The position numbers and the translations under genes were made by a program. The notes beneath the pieces were generated by a model. The model searched no databases. It was given only the letters and a program-made list of their open reading frames with translations, and had not been told where the DNA came from. From Lentibacillus sediminis (GTDB lineage Bacteria > Bacillota > Bacilli > Bacillales > Amphibacillaceae): DNA of 64,000 nt. Where the stretch lies: assembly GCF_002763455.1 (NCBI RefSeq), contig NZ_NIXK01000001.1, positions 496,001 through 560,000 on the forward strand. Direction: 5' to 3'. Each line of letters starts with the position of its first letter. Positions within the stretch are counted from its first letter, which is position 1. Positions 18,253 to 26,194 of the stretch are shown here, piece by piece.

Positions 18253-18834
18253 ATGGATAAGCGAAGAGAGGAAATAGAAGCTTATTTCAGACAGCTGGAT
18301 CGCAGCTATTTCATGGAGTCTAGTACTGGAAATGCAGCAGCTGACCGCCCTGTGTCCATTGGCTTTGGTCAAACGATATCCCAGCCGACACTGGTGCTGG
18401 AAATGACCATTCAGCTGGATCTGCAGCCTGATTCGCGTGTTTTGGAAATTGGGACAGGATCAGGATACCAGACGGCTTTACTCGCACCATTTTGCCGGGA
18501 AGTATATACCGTGGAGCGGCTTGAAGCCTTATATCATAATGCAAAGGCCCGGCTGGATGCGACAGGTTTTACGAATATACATTTCAAGCATGGTGACGGG
18601 AGCCTCGGATGGCCGGAACACCAGCCGTATGACCGGATCATCGTGACTGCTTCGGTGAGCCGTGTTCCGAATGAATTACTGGACCAGCTGGATGCAGGCG
18701 GCAAAATGATCATACCTGTCGGCGATAGTTTCCTCCAGGAATTACAGATGATTGAAAAAGATGACAATGGGGAAGTGACAACTTCTGTTTTGGAGGGTGT
18801 GGCCTTTGTCAGACTGAAGGGGGAATATGAATAA
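18253..18834 (+). CDS. Protein-L-isoaspartate O-methyltransferase-like protein
   Basis: A 193-residue SAM-dependent methyltransferase. The pattern SIGFGQTISQP is the isoaspartate-substrate loop of the PCMT family. VLEIGTGSGYQTALLA is motif I for SAM, and YDRIIVTASVSRVP and GGKMIIPVGD follow in the expected order. The family repairs isoaspartyl residues in aged proteins. ATG 18253 is used because GGAG at 18241-18244 is the ribosome site. It appears to be an independent gene. Confidence 0.85.
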   Translation: MDKRREEIEAYFRQLDRSYFMESSTGNAAADRPVSIGFGQTISQPTLVLEMTIQLDLQPDSRVLEIGTGSGYQTALLAPFCREVYTVERLEALYHNAKARLDATGFTNIHFKHGDGSLGWPEHQPYDRIIVTASVSRVPNELLDQLDAGGKMIIPVGDSFLQELQMIEKDDNGEVTTSVLEGVAFVRLKGEYE

Positions 18835-18940
18835 TAAGTGCTATTAGCAGTTATAGGACAGCCAAGGGAGTGTAAACAGAATGGTGCCTTGACGCACAGT
18901 GATTACTTTCATGTTTGTTCGAAGATTCATATTATCATAT

Positions 18941-18984
18941 AAAAATCCCCACCTGTTCCCAGTGCCCAGGCAGGGATTTTTTTG
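18941..18984. terminator. Bidirectional terminator
   Basis: AAAAATCCC and GGGATTTTT arms flank a loop, giving an A run on one side and a T run on the other. It lies between the convergent methyltransferase and SDR genes. Confidence 0.75.
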
Positions 18985-19018
18985 TTTAGGCGGATGTTTG
19001 TTGGACGGATGTTTGCCT

Positions 19019-19777
19019 TTAATACGCCAACCAGCCCGCATCAGCACGGATAACCTCCGCATTAACAAACCGTGAGTCATCAGAAGCTAGGAATAATGCG
19101 ATATCAGCAACTTCTCCTGCCTCCCCGTTTCTGGGGTTATTGTCACTACCGGACATAGCTCTCGCAGCTCCAAATTCATTCGGGTCTGCCATGGTTGTTC
19201 CAATGTTCGTTTTCACACCACCAGGAGCAATCGCATTACAGCGGATGCCTTTTTCTGCATATTGGAATCCGACATTTTTTGTATAGCCGACAACAGCATG
19301 TTTCGAAGCGGTGTACGTGGCTCCTGCCCGTGAACCGGCTAAGCCTGCTGAGGAAGCCATATTCACGATCACGCCACGCTCTTTTTCAAGAAAAATAGAT
19401 AACGCTTTACGGGTTGCCCGCATGATTCCCGTCGTATTAACCGACAACACTTTTTCCCATAGATCATCCGTTACCTCTGCGGCAGGCATCATATTGTCCA
19501 TCATCCCGGCATTATTGACCAGAATATCCAGGGTTCCGTAATGATCAACCGCTGTATCGATCATGTTCTGCACATCTTCTTCTTTCGCCACATTGGCAAC
19601 AACAGCTATGGCAGCTCCCCCGTCCGATGCAATTTCATCAACAGTTGCTTGTGCTCCCTCTTCATTCAGATCAGACACAACCACTTTTGCCCCTTCTTTT
19701 GCATAAAGAATGGCTATAGCCTTCCCCATGCCGGATGCTGCACCAGTTACAACTGCTACCTTGTCCTGAAGTTTCAA
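19019..19777 (-). CDS. SDR family oxidoreductase
   Basis: A 252-residue classical short-chain dehydrogenase. It has the NAD(P) motif TGAASGMG at about residues 12-19, NNAG, the catalytic Ser in NMASSAG and YTASK with the Tyr-Lys pair. An Asp after beta-strand 2 (VVSDLNE) suggests NAD rather than NADP. A good ribosome site GGAGGAG precedes the start on the minus strand. The substrate is unknown. Confidence 0.9.
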   Translation of the reverse strand: MKLQDKVAVVTGAASGMGKAIAILYAKEGAKVVVSDLNEEGAQATVDEIASDGGAAIAVVANVAKEEDVQNMIDTAVDHYGTLDILVNNAGMMDNMMPAAEVTDDLWEKVLSVNTTGIMRATRKALSIFLEKERGVIVNMASSAGLAGSRAGATYTASKHAVVGYTKNVGFQYAEKGIRCNAIAPGGVKTNIGTTMADPNEFGAARAMSGSDNNPRNGEAGEVADIALFLASDDSRFVNAEVIRADAGWLAY

Positions 19778-19931
19778 TTCAATCTCCTCCTTTGTGTATT
19801 CGCTTTCACATCTTATTTCCTATTATAATTTTACTGGATAAACAGTTCAACTATAGTGTTTTTATATGCTATGCGGAGGAAAAATAGATTCATTGTAACT
19901 ATTTGTAGGTAAAAAGTTGCAGGCATATAAA

Positions 19932-19973
19932 TGTGAAATAATATTCTTTAATGCTATAATGAAAGCGTTAAAG
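19932..19973 (+). promoter_or_regulatory. Possible promoter and cre-like site upstream of the butanediol dehydrogenase
   Basis: TATAAT at 19955-19960 has a weak TGTGAA 17 bases upstream. The overlapping 14-mer TGAAAGCGTTAAAG (19960-19973) matches 12 of 14 cre positions, placing a possible CcpA site at the transcription start. Confidence 0.35.
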
Positions 19974-20077
19974 AAAATTATAATTCTAATAAATAGTATC
20001 ATTCCATTTCGTCTTGCTGCACATAGAGAAACCAAGAGGACGAAGATGTGATGTACTAGCAAAAGGAGGACTAAAAT

Positions 20078-21127
20078 ATGAAAGCCGCCGTCATTTATGG
20101 GGAAAAAGATGTACGAATTGAAGATGTGGAAGCAGCAGCAGTAACAGAAGGAAAAGTAAAGGTAGAAGTGGCATGGACAGGTATTTGCGGGAGTGATCTT
20201 CATGCATACCATCATGGATTAGGGGTAGCTTATGAGGAACATCCAATTTCGAAGAGAAAGGTTCCACTAGTTTTAGGACATGAATTTGCCGGGACGGTAA
20301 CTGAAATTGGTCAAGGTGTTACGAATGTTTCTGTTGGTGATAAAGTAGCAATTGAGCCAGTGTTATATTGCGGGGAATGTGAATATTGCCGGAAAGGTGA
20401 TTATAATCTTTGTGAAGTTTCAAACGTAGGCTTCCTTGGTTTGAGTGATGATGGCGGGTTTGCTGAATACGCCGTTGCAGATGCAAAATATTTTCATAGA
20501 CTGCCAGAGAACATGTCACTTGAAGAGGGAGCACTTGTGGAACCAACAGCTGTTGCTTTCCATGCAATAAGAAATAGCGGACTGAAGGCTGGGGAATCTG
20601 CTGCTATTTTTGGTGCTGGTCCAATTGGTTTACTCCTGTTATTATGCGCGAAAGCAGCTGGAGCAGCAGAAACCTTTGTCATTGATCTTTCTCAAGAACG
20701 GTTGGATAAAGCAAAAGAACTTGGTGCAACCCATACGATTAATCCAGCGGAAGAGGATGCTGTAGAAAAAATTATGGCTATAACCGGAAAAGGTGTCGAA
20801 GTAGCTTTTGAAGCTGCTGGTGCACAGCCTACCGTTACAAGTGCATTGGCAGCACTTAAAAAGAAAGGCACGCTTCAAGTAGTTGCTGGATTTTCCAAGG
20901 AAGTTTCGATTGATACGAATGCCATGTTATTTAAAGAAGCAGCAATTAAATTCAGCCTAGCCTATGCACATGATTTTCCACCAGTTATCAAGTCAATTGC
21001 AGAAGGTAAGCTTGATGTTAAACAAGTCATCACCAGGCAGATTAAATTGGATGATCTTGTTCAAAATGGCTTGGAGCTGTTAACGGAAGATAAAAGCCAA
21101 GCGAAGATCCTGGTTAGTCCTAGATAA
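20078..21127 (+). CDS. bdhA: Zinc-dependent 2,3-butanediol dehydrogenase
   Basis: A 349-residue medium-chain dehydrogenase closely resembling B. subtilis BdhA. It starts MKAAV and has the catalytic zinc site CGSDLH and GHEFAG, structural zinc cysteines in CGECEYCRKGDYNLC, then GLSDDGGFAEYAV and a Rossmann motif GAGPIG near 175. It interconverts acetoin and butanediol with NAD. ATG 20078 follows AAAGGAGG. The SDR 260 bases downstream could act on the same substrates, but a terminator lies between them. Confidence 0.85.
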   Translation: MKAAVIYGEKDVRIEDVEAAAVTEGKVKVEVAWTGICGSDLHAYHHGLGVAYEEHPISKRKVPLVLGHEFAGTVTEIGQGVTNVSVGDKVAIEPVLYCGECEYCRKGDYNLCEVSNVGFLGLSDDGGFAEYAVADAKYFHRLPENMSLEEGALVEPTAVAFHAIRNSGLKAGESAAIFGAGPIGLLLLLCAKAAGAAETFVIDLSQERLDKAKELGATHTINPAEEDAVEKIMAITGKGVEVAFEAAGAQPTVTSALAALKKKGTLQVVAGFSKEVSIDTNAMLFKEAAIKFSLAYAHDFPPVIKSIAEGKLDVKQVITRQIKLDDLVQNGLELLTEDKSQAKILVSPR

Positions 21128-21175
21128 ATTGGTCCTTTCTGTGGTGAGAAGAGAAGGCAATATAATGTACTATCA

Positions 21176-21206
21176 GGGGAAGTGTTTACGGCACTTCTCC
21201 TTTTTA
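21176..21206 (+). terminator. Terminator after bdhA
   Basis: GGGAAGTG pairs with CACTTCTCC (one G-T pair) around TTTACGG and is followed by TTTTT. Confidence 0.8.
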
Positions 21207-21387
21207 GGTTGGTGCATGTTTTTAAATTTTTCGTTCAAAATAAGTTGGGGTATGCCTTAAGAAAATCACTAATAAAAAGTAATCTACTAAGCATTTTTCA
21301 CCATTATAATCTCATTTATTAGTAAAATAGATATTGACAGAGAAAAGACTTTCCCTGTTTCAAACAAAAATTTGGAGGCGATCACGG

Positions 21388-22152
21388 GTGGCTAGATTAG
21401 ATAACAAAGTAGCTATTATTACTGGTGCAGGAAATGGACAAGGTGCATATGAAGCAGAGCTATTTGCAAAAGAGGGTGCAAAGGTTGTTGCTACAGATAT
21501 CAATTTTAATTCAGCATCAACCGTAGTGGAGGAAATAAATAACAGCCAAAATGGGCAGGCAATTGCAGTCAAACATGATATTGCCAATGAAAATGAATGG
21601 AAAAATGTCATCGAAAAGACAGTTGAATCTTTCGGTAAAGTAGATATTTTGGTGAACAATGCTGGAATACATGCTGATACAGCCATGGCAGACATTAGCT
21701 TAGAAGAATGGAATAAAATAATTCAAGTTAATTTAACAGGTACGTTTATTGGTATGCAGGCTGTCATTCCGGAGATGAAAAAGAATGGTGCAGGTTCGAT
21801 TGTAAACATTGGATCCATTGCAGCAATGTATGGCGGAAGTTTTGCACATTACTCCGCAGCGAAGGGTGGGATGAGGTCCCTTACAAAGGTTGCTGCTATA
21901 GAATACGGAAAGGATAATATTCGAACAAATGGTGTTTATCCAGGGCTAATTGAAACAGCCTTAACAAAGGACGCACTAGATGACGAGGAATTGTATAAAA
22001 AGTTTATCGAAACAACCTACCTTCCAAGACTAGGTAAAGTTGAAGACGTTGCATACGGTGTGTTATATCTGGCATCTGATGAGTCATCATTCGTAAATGG
22101 TACAGAATTAGTTATTGATGGCGGAACGATTGCGGGTCATAAACTTAAATAA
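21388..22152 (+). CDS. SDR family oxidoreductase
   Basis: A 254-residue short-chain dehydrogenase. Its cofactor motif is TGAGNGQG, followed by NNAGIH, the catalytic Ser in NIGSIAAM and YSAAKGG with Tyr/Lys. GTG 21388 is preferred because TTTGGAGG lies nine bases upstream and the protein then begins MARLDNKVAIITG. The frame upstream to 21334 has no such site. It resembles the partial SDR at the left edge of the window, so the two may be paralogues. Substrate unknown; a diol or acetoin is possible from the neighbouring bdhA. Confidence 0.88.
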   Translation: MARLDNKVAIITGAGNGQGAYEAELFAKEGAKVVATDINFNSASTVVEEINNSQNGQAIAVKHDIANENEWKNVIEKTVESFGKVDILVNNAGIHADTAMADISLEEWNKIIQVNLTGTFIGMQAVIPEMKKNGAGSIVNIGSIAAMYGGSFAHYSAAKGGMRSLTKVAAIEYGKDNIRTNGVYPGLIETALTKDALDDEELYKKFIETTYLPRLGKVEDVAYGVLYLASDESSFVNGTELVIDGGTIAGHKLK

Positions 22153-22158
22153 AAGTTC

Positions 22159-22348
22159 ATGACACCGTTTTGGGATGAATTGATAGTGCCGGGTGCAGAG
22201 CGTGATGAATTTATTGATGCGCTTGCTAAAACAGAAGTCCCCATGCAACGAATGGGAACCCCGGAAGACATTGCAGGAGTGAGCTTATTTCTAAGGCTCG
22301 GAATTATCGTCTTTCGTTACTGGTGAAATTATCAAGGCAGGCGGGTAA
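22159..22348 (+). pseudogene. C-terminal remnant of another SDR
   Basis: Translation gives an SDR-type tail, VPMQRMGTPEDIAGVSLFL. After one frame change it continues SSFVTGEIIKAGG and a stop. The Rossmann and active-site parts are missing. It starts seven bases after the stop of the intact SDR, so it is probably left over from a lost duplicate gene. Confidence 0.75.
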
Positions 22349-22371
22349 GGCGCCTGCCTCCCACATGTTTT

Positions 22372-22647
22372 TCAATCCGTTTCCAACTCAGAAATTCTTT
22401 TTTTGAACTCTTTTAAAATGTCATATTCCGTATATCCTTCAGAAATAATGTCTTTTAGAATTTCTTCCGTGATTAAAAATGATTTTTTTGGGTTCTTTTT
22501 TGCTGCTTGTTTGGAGAAGCTGGCATTCGATCTTCGGGTTACCGCTTTATTTTCCTTTCTTAGTTTTTGCTGGCTGTTTGACAATCCAATCATTGCTAAA
22601 GGCAAATTAAGGCTTTTTCTATTCGGTTTATCCAACTTTTGCACCAC
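22372..22647 (-). CDS. SpoIISB-like small protein (second antitoxin candidate)
   Basis: A 91-residue basic protein. Its N-terminal half (RKSLNLPLAMIGLSNSQQKL, then RKEN) closely parallels the 56-residue protein at 23062-23232 (RRSLNIPIAHVGENHSQKKL, then REEN), so the two are paralogues. The C-terminal half (about 50-91) is extra. In B. subtilis the spoIIS operon encodes a second antitoxin, SpoIISC, related to SpoIISB; this gene could play that part, but it lies beyond a terminator-like hairpin. The start is uncertain: GTG 22647, or TTG 22635 after AGGTGG. Confidence 0.5.
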   Translation of the reverse strand: MVQKLDKPNRKSLNLPLAMIGLSNSQQKLRKENKAVTRRSNASFSKQAAKKNPKKSFLITEEILKDIISEGYTEYDILKEFKKRISELETD

Positions 22648-22694
22648 CTAATTTTTTTCCATACATTAGGTTATGTGATCAAAGAATTTTTAAT

Positions 22695-22728
22695 TAAAAA
22701 AAATGCCCATGGCCGGGCACTTTTTTTA
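22695..22728. terminator. Terminator-like hairpin
   Basis: An A run, TGCCC, a short loop, GGGCA and a T run. It is symmetric and could serve either strand. Confidence 0.6.
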
Positions 22729-22740
22729 CATCAGGATATT

Positions 22741-22885
22741 ATAAGTCATTACGAATCGTGTGAACTAAGCTTTGGATGCCCCAGTTAGCGCCAGCGCTAA
22801 AGCTGCGTGGACTTCCTTCACCTCCGTACGATAAGTGAACAACGGCTCGTAAGGTAAAGGAAGGCCGGCTAAGTTCGGCCTCCCG
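22741..22885. other. GC-rich, hairpin-rich segment of unknown role
   Basis: This stretch is visibly richer in GC than its surroundings and holds several inverted repeats: TTAGCGC/GCGCTAA near 22785-22801, AGGCCG/CGGCCT at 22862-22881, and CCCC/GGGG arms just beyond near 22902-22916. Both strands were read for genes. A minus-strand frame is open across most of it but has no clear start. A structured RNA, a plasmid origin remnant or a dispersed repeat are all possible. Confidence 0.35.
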
Positions 22886-23071
22886 CTAAGGTGCCGGCAC
22901 ACCCCTATGAGTGGGGCATGTTTCCTTTATCTTCTCCGCAGGAATGATCAGCTGAATTCGCCGCTTTTCGCTGGGACGAGTAATCGCAGACCCAACGCTG
23001 ATCCACTTTTCATGGCCAGACTCTGCCCATACGTCGCTAAACGGGCGTTTCCGCTTTAGTTCTAACGCCAG
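22886..23071 (-). other. Open frame without start codon, possible gene remnant
   Basis: A 61-codon minus-strand frame reads KRKRPFSDVWAES, GHEKWISVGSAI and RRIQLIIPAEKI, which looks protein-like. It contains no ATG, GTG or TTG and overlaps the end of the SpoIISB-like gene by a few bases. It may be the tail of a decayed plasmid or phage gene. No family was recognised. Confidence 0.3.
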
Positions 23072-23232
23072 CTATAGGCACTTCTGCTTTTGCCTAAAAT
23101 TCTCCGGTTTTCTTCCCGTAATTTTTTTTGGCTATGGTTCTCTCCTACATGAGCGATCGGGATATTCAAGCTTCTTCTGGGGGCTTCACTCTTTTTAATA
23201 TTGGCTTTGTCCGTATTCTTCTTCAAGTTCAA
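23062..23232 (-). CDS. spoIISB: SpoIISB-like antitoxin
   Basis: A 56-residue basic peptide, the same length as B. subtilis SpoIISB. The probable start is TTG 23232, five bases after GGAGG, and it overlaps the last codons of the spoIISA-like gene. That tight overlap is expected of a toxin-antitoxin pair. The similarity to B. subtilis SpoIISB itself is weak by eye (a basic C-terminal half with an ExERL-like stretch), so identification rests mostly on size, position and its paralogue at 22372. SpoIISB binds the cytosolic domain of SpoIISA and neutralises it. Confidence 0.6.
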   Translation of the reverse strand: MNLKKNTDKANIKKSEAPRRSLNIPIAHVGENHSQKKLREENRRILGKSRSAYSWR

Positions 23233-23989
23233 CACGACCTCCGTCATCATAAGGATTCTCAACAGCTAAAACATATGTCAACAGAAGCATATTGATGATA
23301 TTCCCGTCAATGTCTTGTATTTCCACATCTTCTGTTGTAGTTGTTACTTTTGCAATATAACTACGGTTCAATACAAAAATCGGAAGCAGCATCAAATTAT
23401 CTTTCGCTGAAAAATAGGTTTGACGAGAATCAAGCACTCTTTCCACTTTTGATTTCGGTTGTTTGATGCCTTCAAGCAGTTCATCTTGCTTCTCCTCTGT
23501 GTGATACGGCAAGACATCGATAGATAAACTTTCTTTTTTTCCATACTCGTTCAGGAAGTTGTCCAATTCGTTAATATACTCTTCTTCATTTCTAGTATAA
23601 CTCAGGTATTCATAGGAATTCAACAAATGCTCCATGTTTTCTACTTTTCGGCCTGCGGAGACCCAATATTTCTCTGTTTTTTCTATTTGCTGCTCGGTTG
23701 TTTTTAATTCGTTTCCGCCTATTTTTGAAACGTAAAGACTCAAAAAAATAAGGGAATCAACAGCAATGAATCCAATTAATACCACTAAATAATTATGCCA
23801 GTTCGTAAACAGACTATTTGGATTTGCGGTTAAGTAAATCAATGCTCCAAAAACATACAGCAAGTACCATGCCTTACGTATTTTTTCTCTATGAGCTTTT
23901 ACTGCTTCCCTGTGTCTCCAATAGATAAAAGTATAGCAAAATAATAGAACAAAGAGGATCCACATTCCTGTAATTAAAATGATCTCCAA
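23195..23989 (-). CDS. spoIISA: SpoIISA-type membrane toxin
   Basis: A 264-residue protein with three hydrophobic segments in the first 90 residues and a cytosolic C-terminal domain. KIRKAWYLLYVFGALIYLT followed by NSLFTNWHNYLVV and DSLIFLSLYV lines up very well with B. subtilis SpoIISA (248 residues). SpoIISA damages the cell membrane and kills cells lacking SpoIISB during sporulation. The start is a TTG after a modest ribosome site; Met9 is an alternative. The operon order toxin then antitoxin is the same as in B. subtilis. Confidence 0.82.
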   Translation of the reverse strand: MEIILITGMWILFVLLFCYTFIYWRHREAVKAHREKIRKAWYLLYVFGALIYLTANPNSLFTNWHNYLVVLIGFIAVDSLIFLSLYVSKIGGNELKTTEQQIEKTEKYWVSAGRKVENMEHLLNSYEYLSYTRNEEEYINELDNFLNEYGKKESLSIDVLPYHTEEKQDELLEGIKQPKSKVERVLDSRQTYFSAKDNLMLLPIFVLNRSYIAKVTTTTEDVEIQDIDGNIINMLLLTYVLAVENPYDDGGRVELEEEYGQSQY

Positions 23990-24194
23990 TTTTCTCGCCT
24001 CACTTCCCTATTTGTTTTGCTGCGAAACCTTTGCAGTATTCCATTCTATTCACAATTTTTGGTCGTGAGTATATTCCTTTTTATAAAGTATTATTCAATA
24101 TAAATCTGAAAATTCCTGCTTGCTGCGCGAAAATGGGAAAAAGGACCGTGTGGCTCGGAACATTCCTTTCGTGCCCCCGTTCCAAAGGCCTACC

Positions 24195-25091
24195 CTACTT
24201 ATCCTTCTTCCTACTCAGACTAGCGAGACTCCTCTTCACCTCAGTGTGCAATGTCTCCGGATCAACCTGAGCTTCCTCACGCTTTTGCTTCTCGCGCCTT
24301 AACTTTTCCTGTCGCTTATGCTCCTCAAACCAATCCGGCACAATATCCACCGCTTTTTGCTCCGCATGGTAAGGTTTTTTTCCGTAAGAACGAGGCTGCT
24401 TTTGCTGTTGTTTACGCTTGAACTCCTGCTCTTCCGCTTTTGCCTCTTCCACCGTTGTGATGCCCTTTTTCATCCAGGCCTGGAGAATCCCTTTTGCATA
24501 GCTCCAGTATTTTTTCCCGCCTTCCAAGGATCGTTTCATGGCGAGCAAAACAAGAGGGTCCCCCACATCATTCACCCAATTCATGATCTCTTCCGCAACA
24601 AATGGACTCATCCCGCCGTAGTTTTCCTGGAAAAACGCGAGCGCGTCTGCAGCAGGTTGTTTTGTCTGGTTTGGTTTTCTTTCGTTTTGTTTAATTAATG
24701 GGTCCGCGGTGTGGTTCATGGTGTGGTTCACACTGCGGTCAGCCACGTCGTCTGTTGTGCCGGCAGCAGTTTCGTTGGAATGATTGGCTGCTGCTTCTTC
24801 CTCGGTAAAAGTCACCAGCGAAACCATCTCATAAACAGCAGCTTTATTGGCCCCTTGGGATGTGAATTTTATATATCCTTTTTCCTGCAACTCCTGCCTG
24901 GCCCGTTTAAATGTCGAGTCCGTCAATGCAGCTTTTATCGCCAGCAGGGACGCCGCCACCGTGAACTCCTTTTTCCAGCCAGCACGGTTATTTACATGCA
25001 TCAGAACCGACCATAAATGGGCCGCAGCCGTTGTCAGTGGATTTGTCTCCTGCGCAACGTGGAATGCGTTGATTTCTTTCATGTAATTCAT
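24195..25091 (-). CDS. DnaD-domain replication protein, phage/plasmid type
   Basis: A 298-residue protein. An N-terminal winged-helix part (about 1-95) contains TFKRARQELQEKGYIKF. A polar linker rich in Thr, Asn and Gln follows. A DnaD domain (about 155-215) contains FFQENYGGMSPFVAEEIMNW and YWSYAKGILQAWMKKGI. A basic Gln/Lys-rich tail ends the protein. Such proteins open origins and load the helicase for prophages and plasmids. No integrase, helicase or structural gene is nearby, so it is probably the survivor of an old element in this accessory island. Confidence 0.85.
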   Translation of the reverse strand: MNYMKEINAFHVAQETNPLTTAAAHLWSVLMHVNNRAGWKKEFTVAASLLAIKAALTDSTFKRARQELQEKGYIKFTSQGANKAAVYEMVSLVTFTEEEAAANHSNETAAGTTDDVADRSVNHTMNHTADPLIKQNERKPNQTKQPAADALAFFQENYGGMSPFVAEEIMNWVNDVGDPLVLLAMKRSLEGGKKYWSYAKGILQAWMKKGITTVEEAKAEEQEFKRKQQQKQPRSYGKKPYHAEQKAVDIVPDWFEEHKRQEKLRREKQKREEAQVDPETLHTEVKRSLASLSRKKDK

Positions 25092-25278
25092 GGGAATCCA
25101 TCCTTCTTCGATAGTTTTATAGACCTTTCTACAGCTATAATCGAAGGAGTCTTTAGTTTGGTGGCATGGAAATGAAAAAAATTTTTTGCCGGATTAATAG
25201 AACTACTATTCCACTATAGATTAATTTATGGTAAAATAGGGTAAATCATAATAAAATCCTTCTTAAATGGGTAAACTT

Positions 25279-25296
25279 CTAATAATTTATTATTAG
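25279..25296 (+). promoter_or_regulatory. Palindromic operator candidate for the Doc locus
   Basis: CTAATAAT and ATTATTAG arms are separated by two bases, directly upstream of the small antitoxin gene. An extended -10-like TGGTAAAAT lies about 45 bases upstream. The position fits autoregulation by the antitoxin. Confidence 0.45.
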
Positions 25297-25308
25297 GGGG
25301 TGTGTCCA

Positions 25309-25455
25309 ATGAAGAAGAAAAAAAAGGATGATGGAGATATGAACGCAATTAATATGAATCCTAAAAAGCAAAGCCGTAAAGACAAGGTACAGGCAAGTTT
25401 TGAAAAAGCAGATAAAGCTAACGGAAAAGCTTTAGAGAAGCTTAGTAAGAATTAA
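25309..25455 (+). CDS. Small Lys-rich antitoxin candidate partnered with Doc
   Basis: A 48-residue peptide, 13 or more of its residues Lys (MKKKKKDDGDMNAINMNPKK at the N-terminus), with an amphipathic-looking helix near the C-terminus (VQASFEKADKANGKALEKL). ATG 25309 follows GGGGGTGTG. Its stop codon overlaps the Doc start by one base (TAATG), so the two are translationally coupled. It does not look like Phd, the usual Doc partner, and no family was recognised. The antitoxin role is inferred from position only. Confidence 0.6.
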   Translation: MKKKKKDDGDMNAINMNPKKQSRKDKVQASFEKADKANGKALEKLSKN

Positions 25456-25853
25456 TGGAAGTTGAATACCTTGAGATAGACGATGTAATTCAGCTGCATG
25501 ATCTAGCACTAGAAAAATATGGTGGGCTTCAAGGAGTAGACCACAGTAAATTAGAAGCTAAGCTTCATTTGCCGATGTCTGGATGGGGGAGTTTTAATAG
25601 ATACCCCTCACTTGAAGAGAAAGCAGCTGTATATCTGTTTGAACTTGCGAGTGGTCATTGTTTTAGGGATGGAAATAAAAGAACAGCATATCTATCAACT
25701 TTTACTTTTTTAGATTTGAACGGATACGATTTAATTGTAGATGATGATGAAGTTTTTAGGTTTGTGAAGATGGTGGCAGATAATGAAACCAGGCCACCTT
25801 TTTCAGAAGTGGTCGGTTGGACGAAAAAGCATATGTATAAACAAGAAAAATAG
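25455..25853 (+). CDS. doc: Doc (death-on-curing) toxin, Fic fold
   Basis: A 132-residue toxin. The Fic/Doc motif HCFRDGNKR occupies residues 68-76, preceded by the family pattern EEKAAVYLFELASG. Doc transfers phosphate to elongation factor Tu and stops translation until its antitoxin binds. The N-terminus (LEIDDVIQLHDLALEKYGGLQGV) is typical for the family. It is coupled to the small upstream gene and followed by a terminator. Confidence 0.88.
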   Translation: MEVEYLEIDDVIQLHDLALEKYGGLQGVDHSKLEAKLHLPMSGWGSFNRYPSLEEKAAVYLFELASGHCFRDGNKRTAYLSTFTFLDLNGYDLIVDDDEVFRFVKMVADNETRPPFSEVVGWTKKHMYKQEK

Positions 25854-25895
25854 CCGTTTCCTTATTGGATGTTAAGTAAGGAGCGGCTATTTTTT
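25852..25895 (+). terminator. Terminator of the Doc locus
   Basis: AGCCG...CGGCT with inner TTCCTTA/TAAGGAG pairing is followed by ATTTTTT. Confidence 0.8.
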
Positions 25896-26194
25896 AGTGT
25901 TGATTGAGAGTCTAGGAATAACACCTGAGCGATTTAATGGTTGAGAATGCTATACTATACCACATGCTATTGCTTACCAGGACTTTGCTGATATTGAATT
26001 TTAGTTTTAATGCCTGATAATCAACCTTTCCAATCTCCACCATCAAACCCTCCGCAAATTAACTACCTTTATTTTTCGACAAAATTCGGGAAGTGACAGG
26101 CACCCCCTGGGCTCCCTCTAAGAACCGCTCTGCATAATCCCCCCATCTCTGCAAAAAATACCTAGAAAGGATTCAATTGCCAAGGGAGATCTAC
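25896..26194. other. Intergenic stretch holding repeat copy 3
   Basis: No gene was found here on either strand. The only recognisable element is the reverse-oriented GTGCCTGTCAC repeat at 26075-26103. Confidence 0.5.
26075..26103 (-). repeat. Dispersed GTGCCTGTCAC repeat, copy 3 (reverse)
   Basis: Read on the minus strand it begins GTGCCTGTCACTTCCCG and then varies slightly (AATTTTGTCGAA) from copies 1 and 2. Confidence 0.75.
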
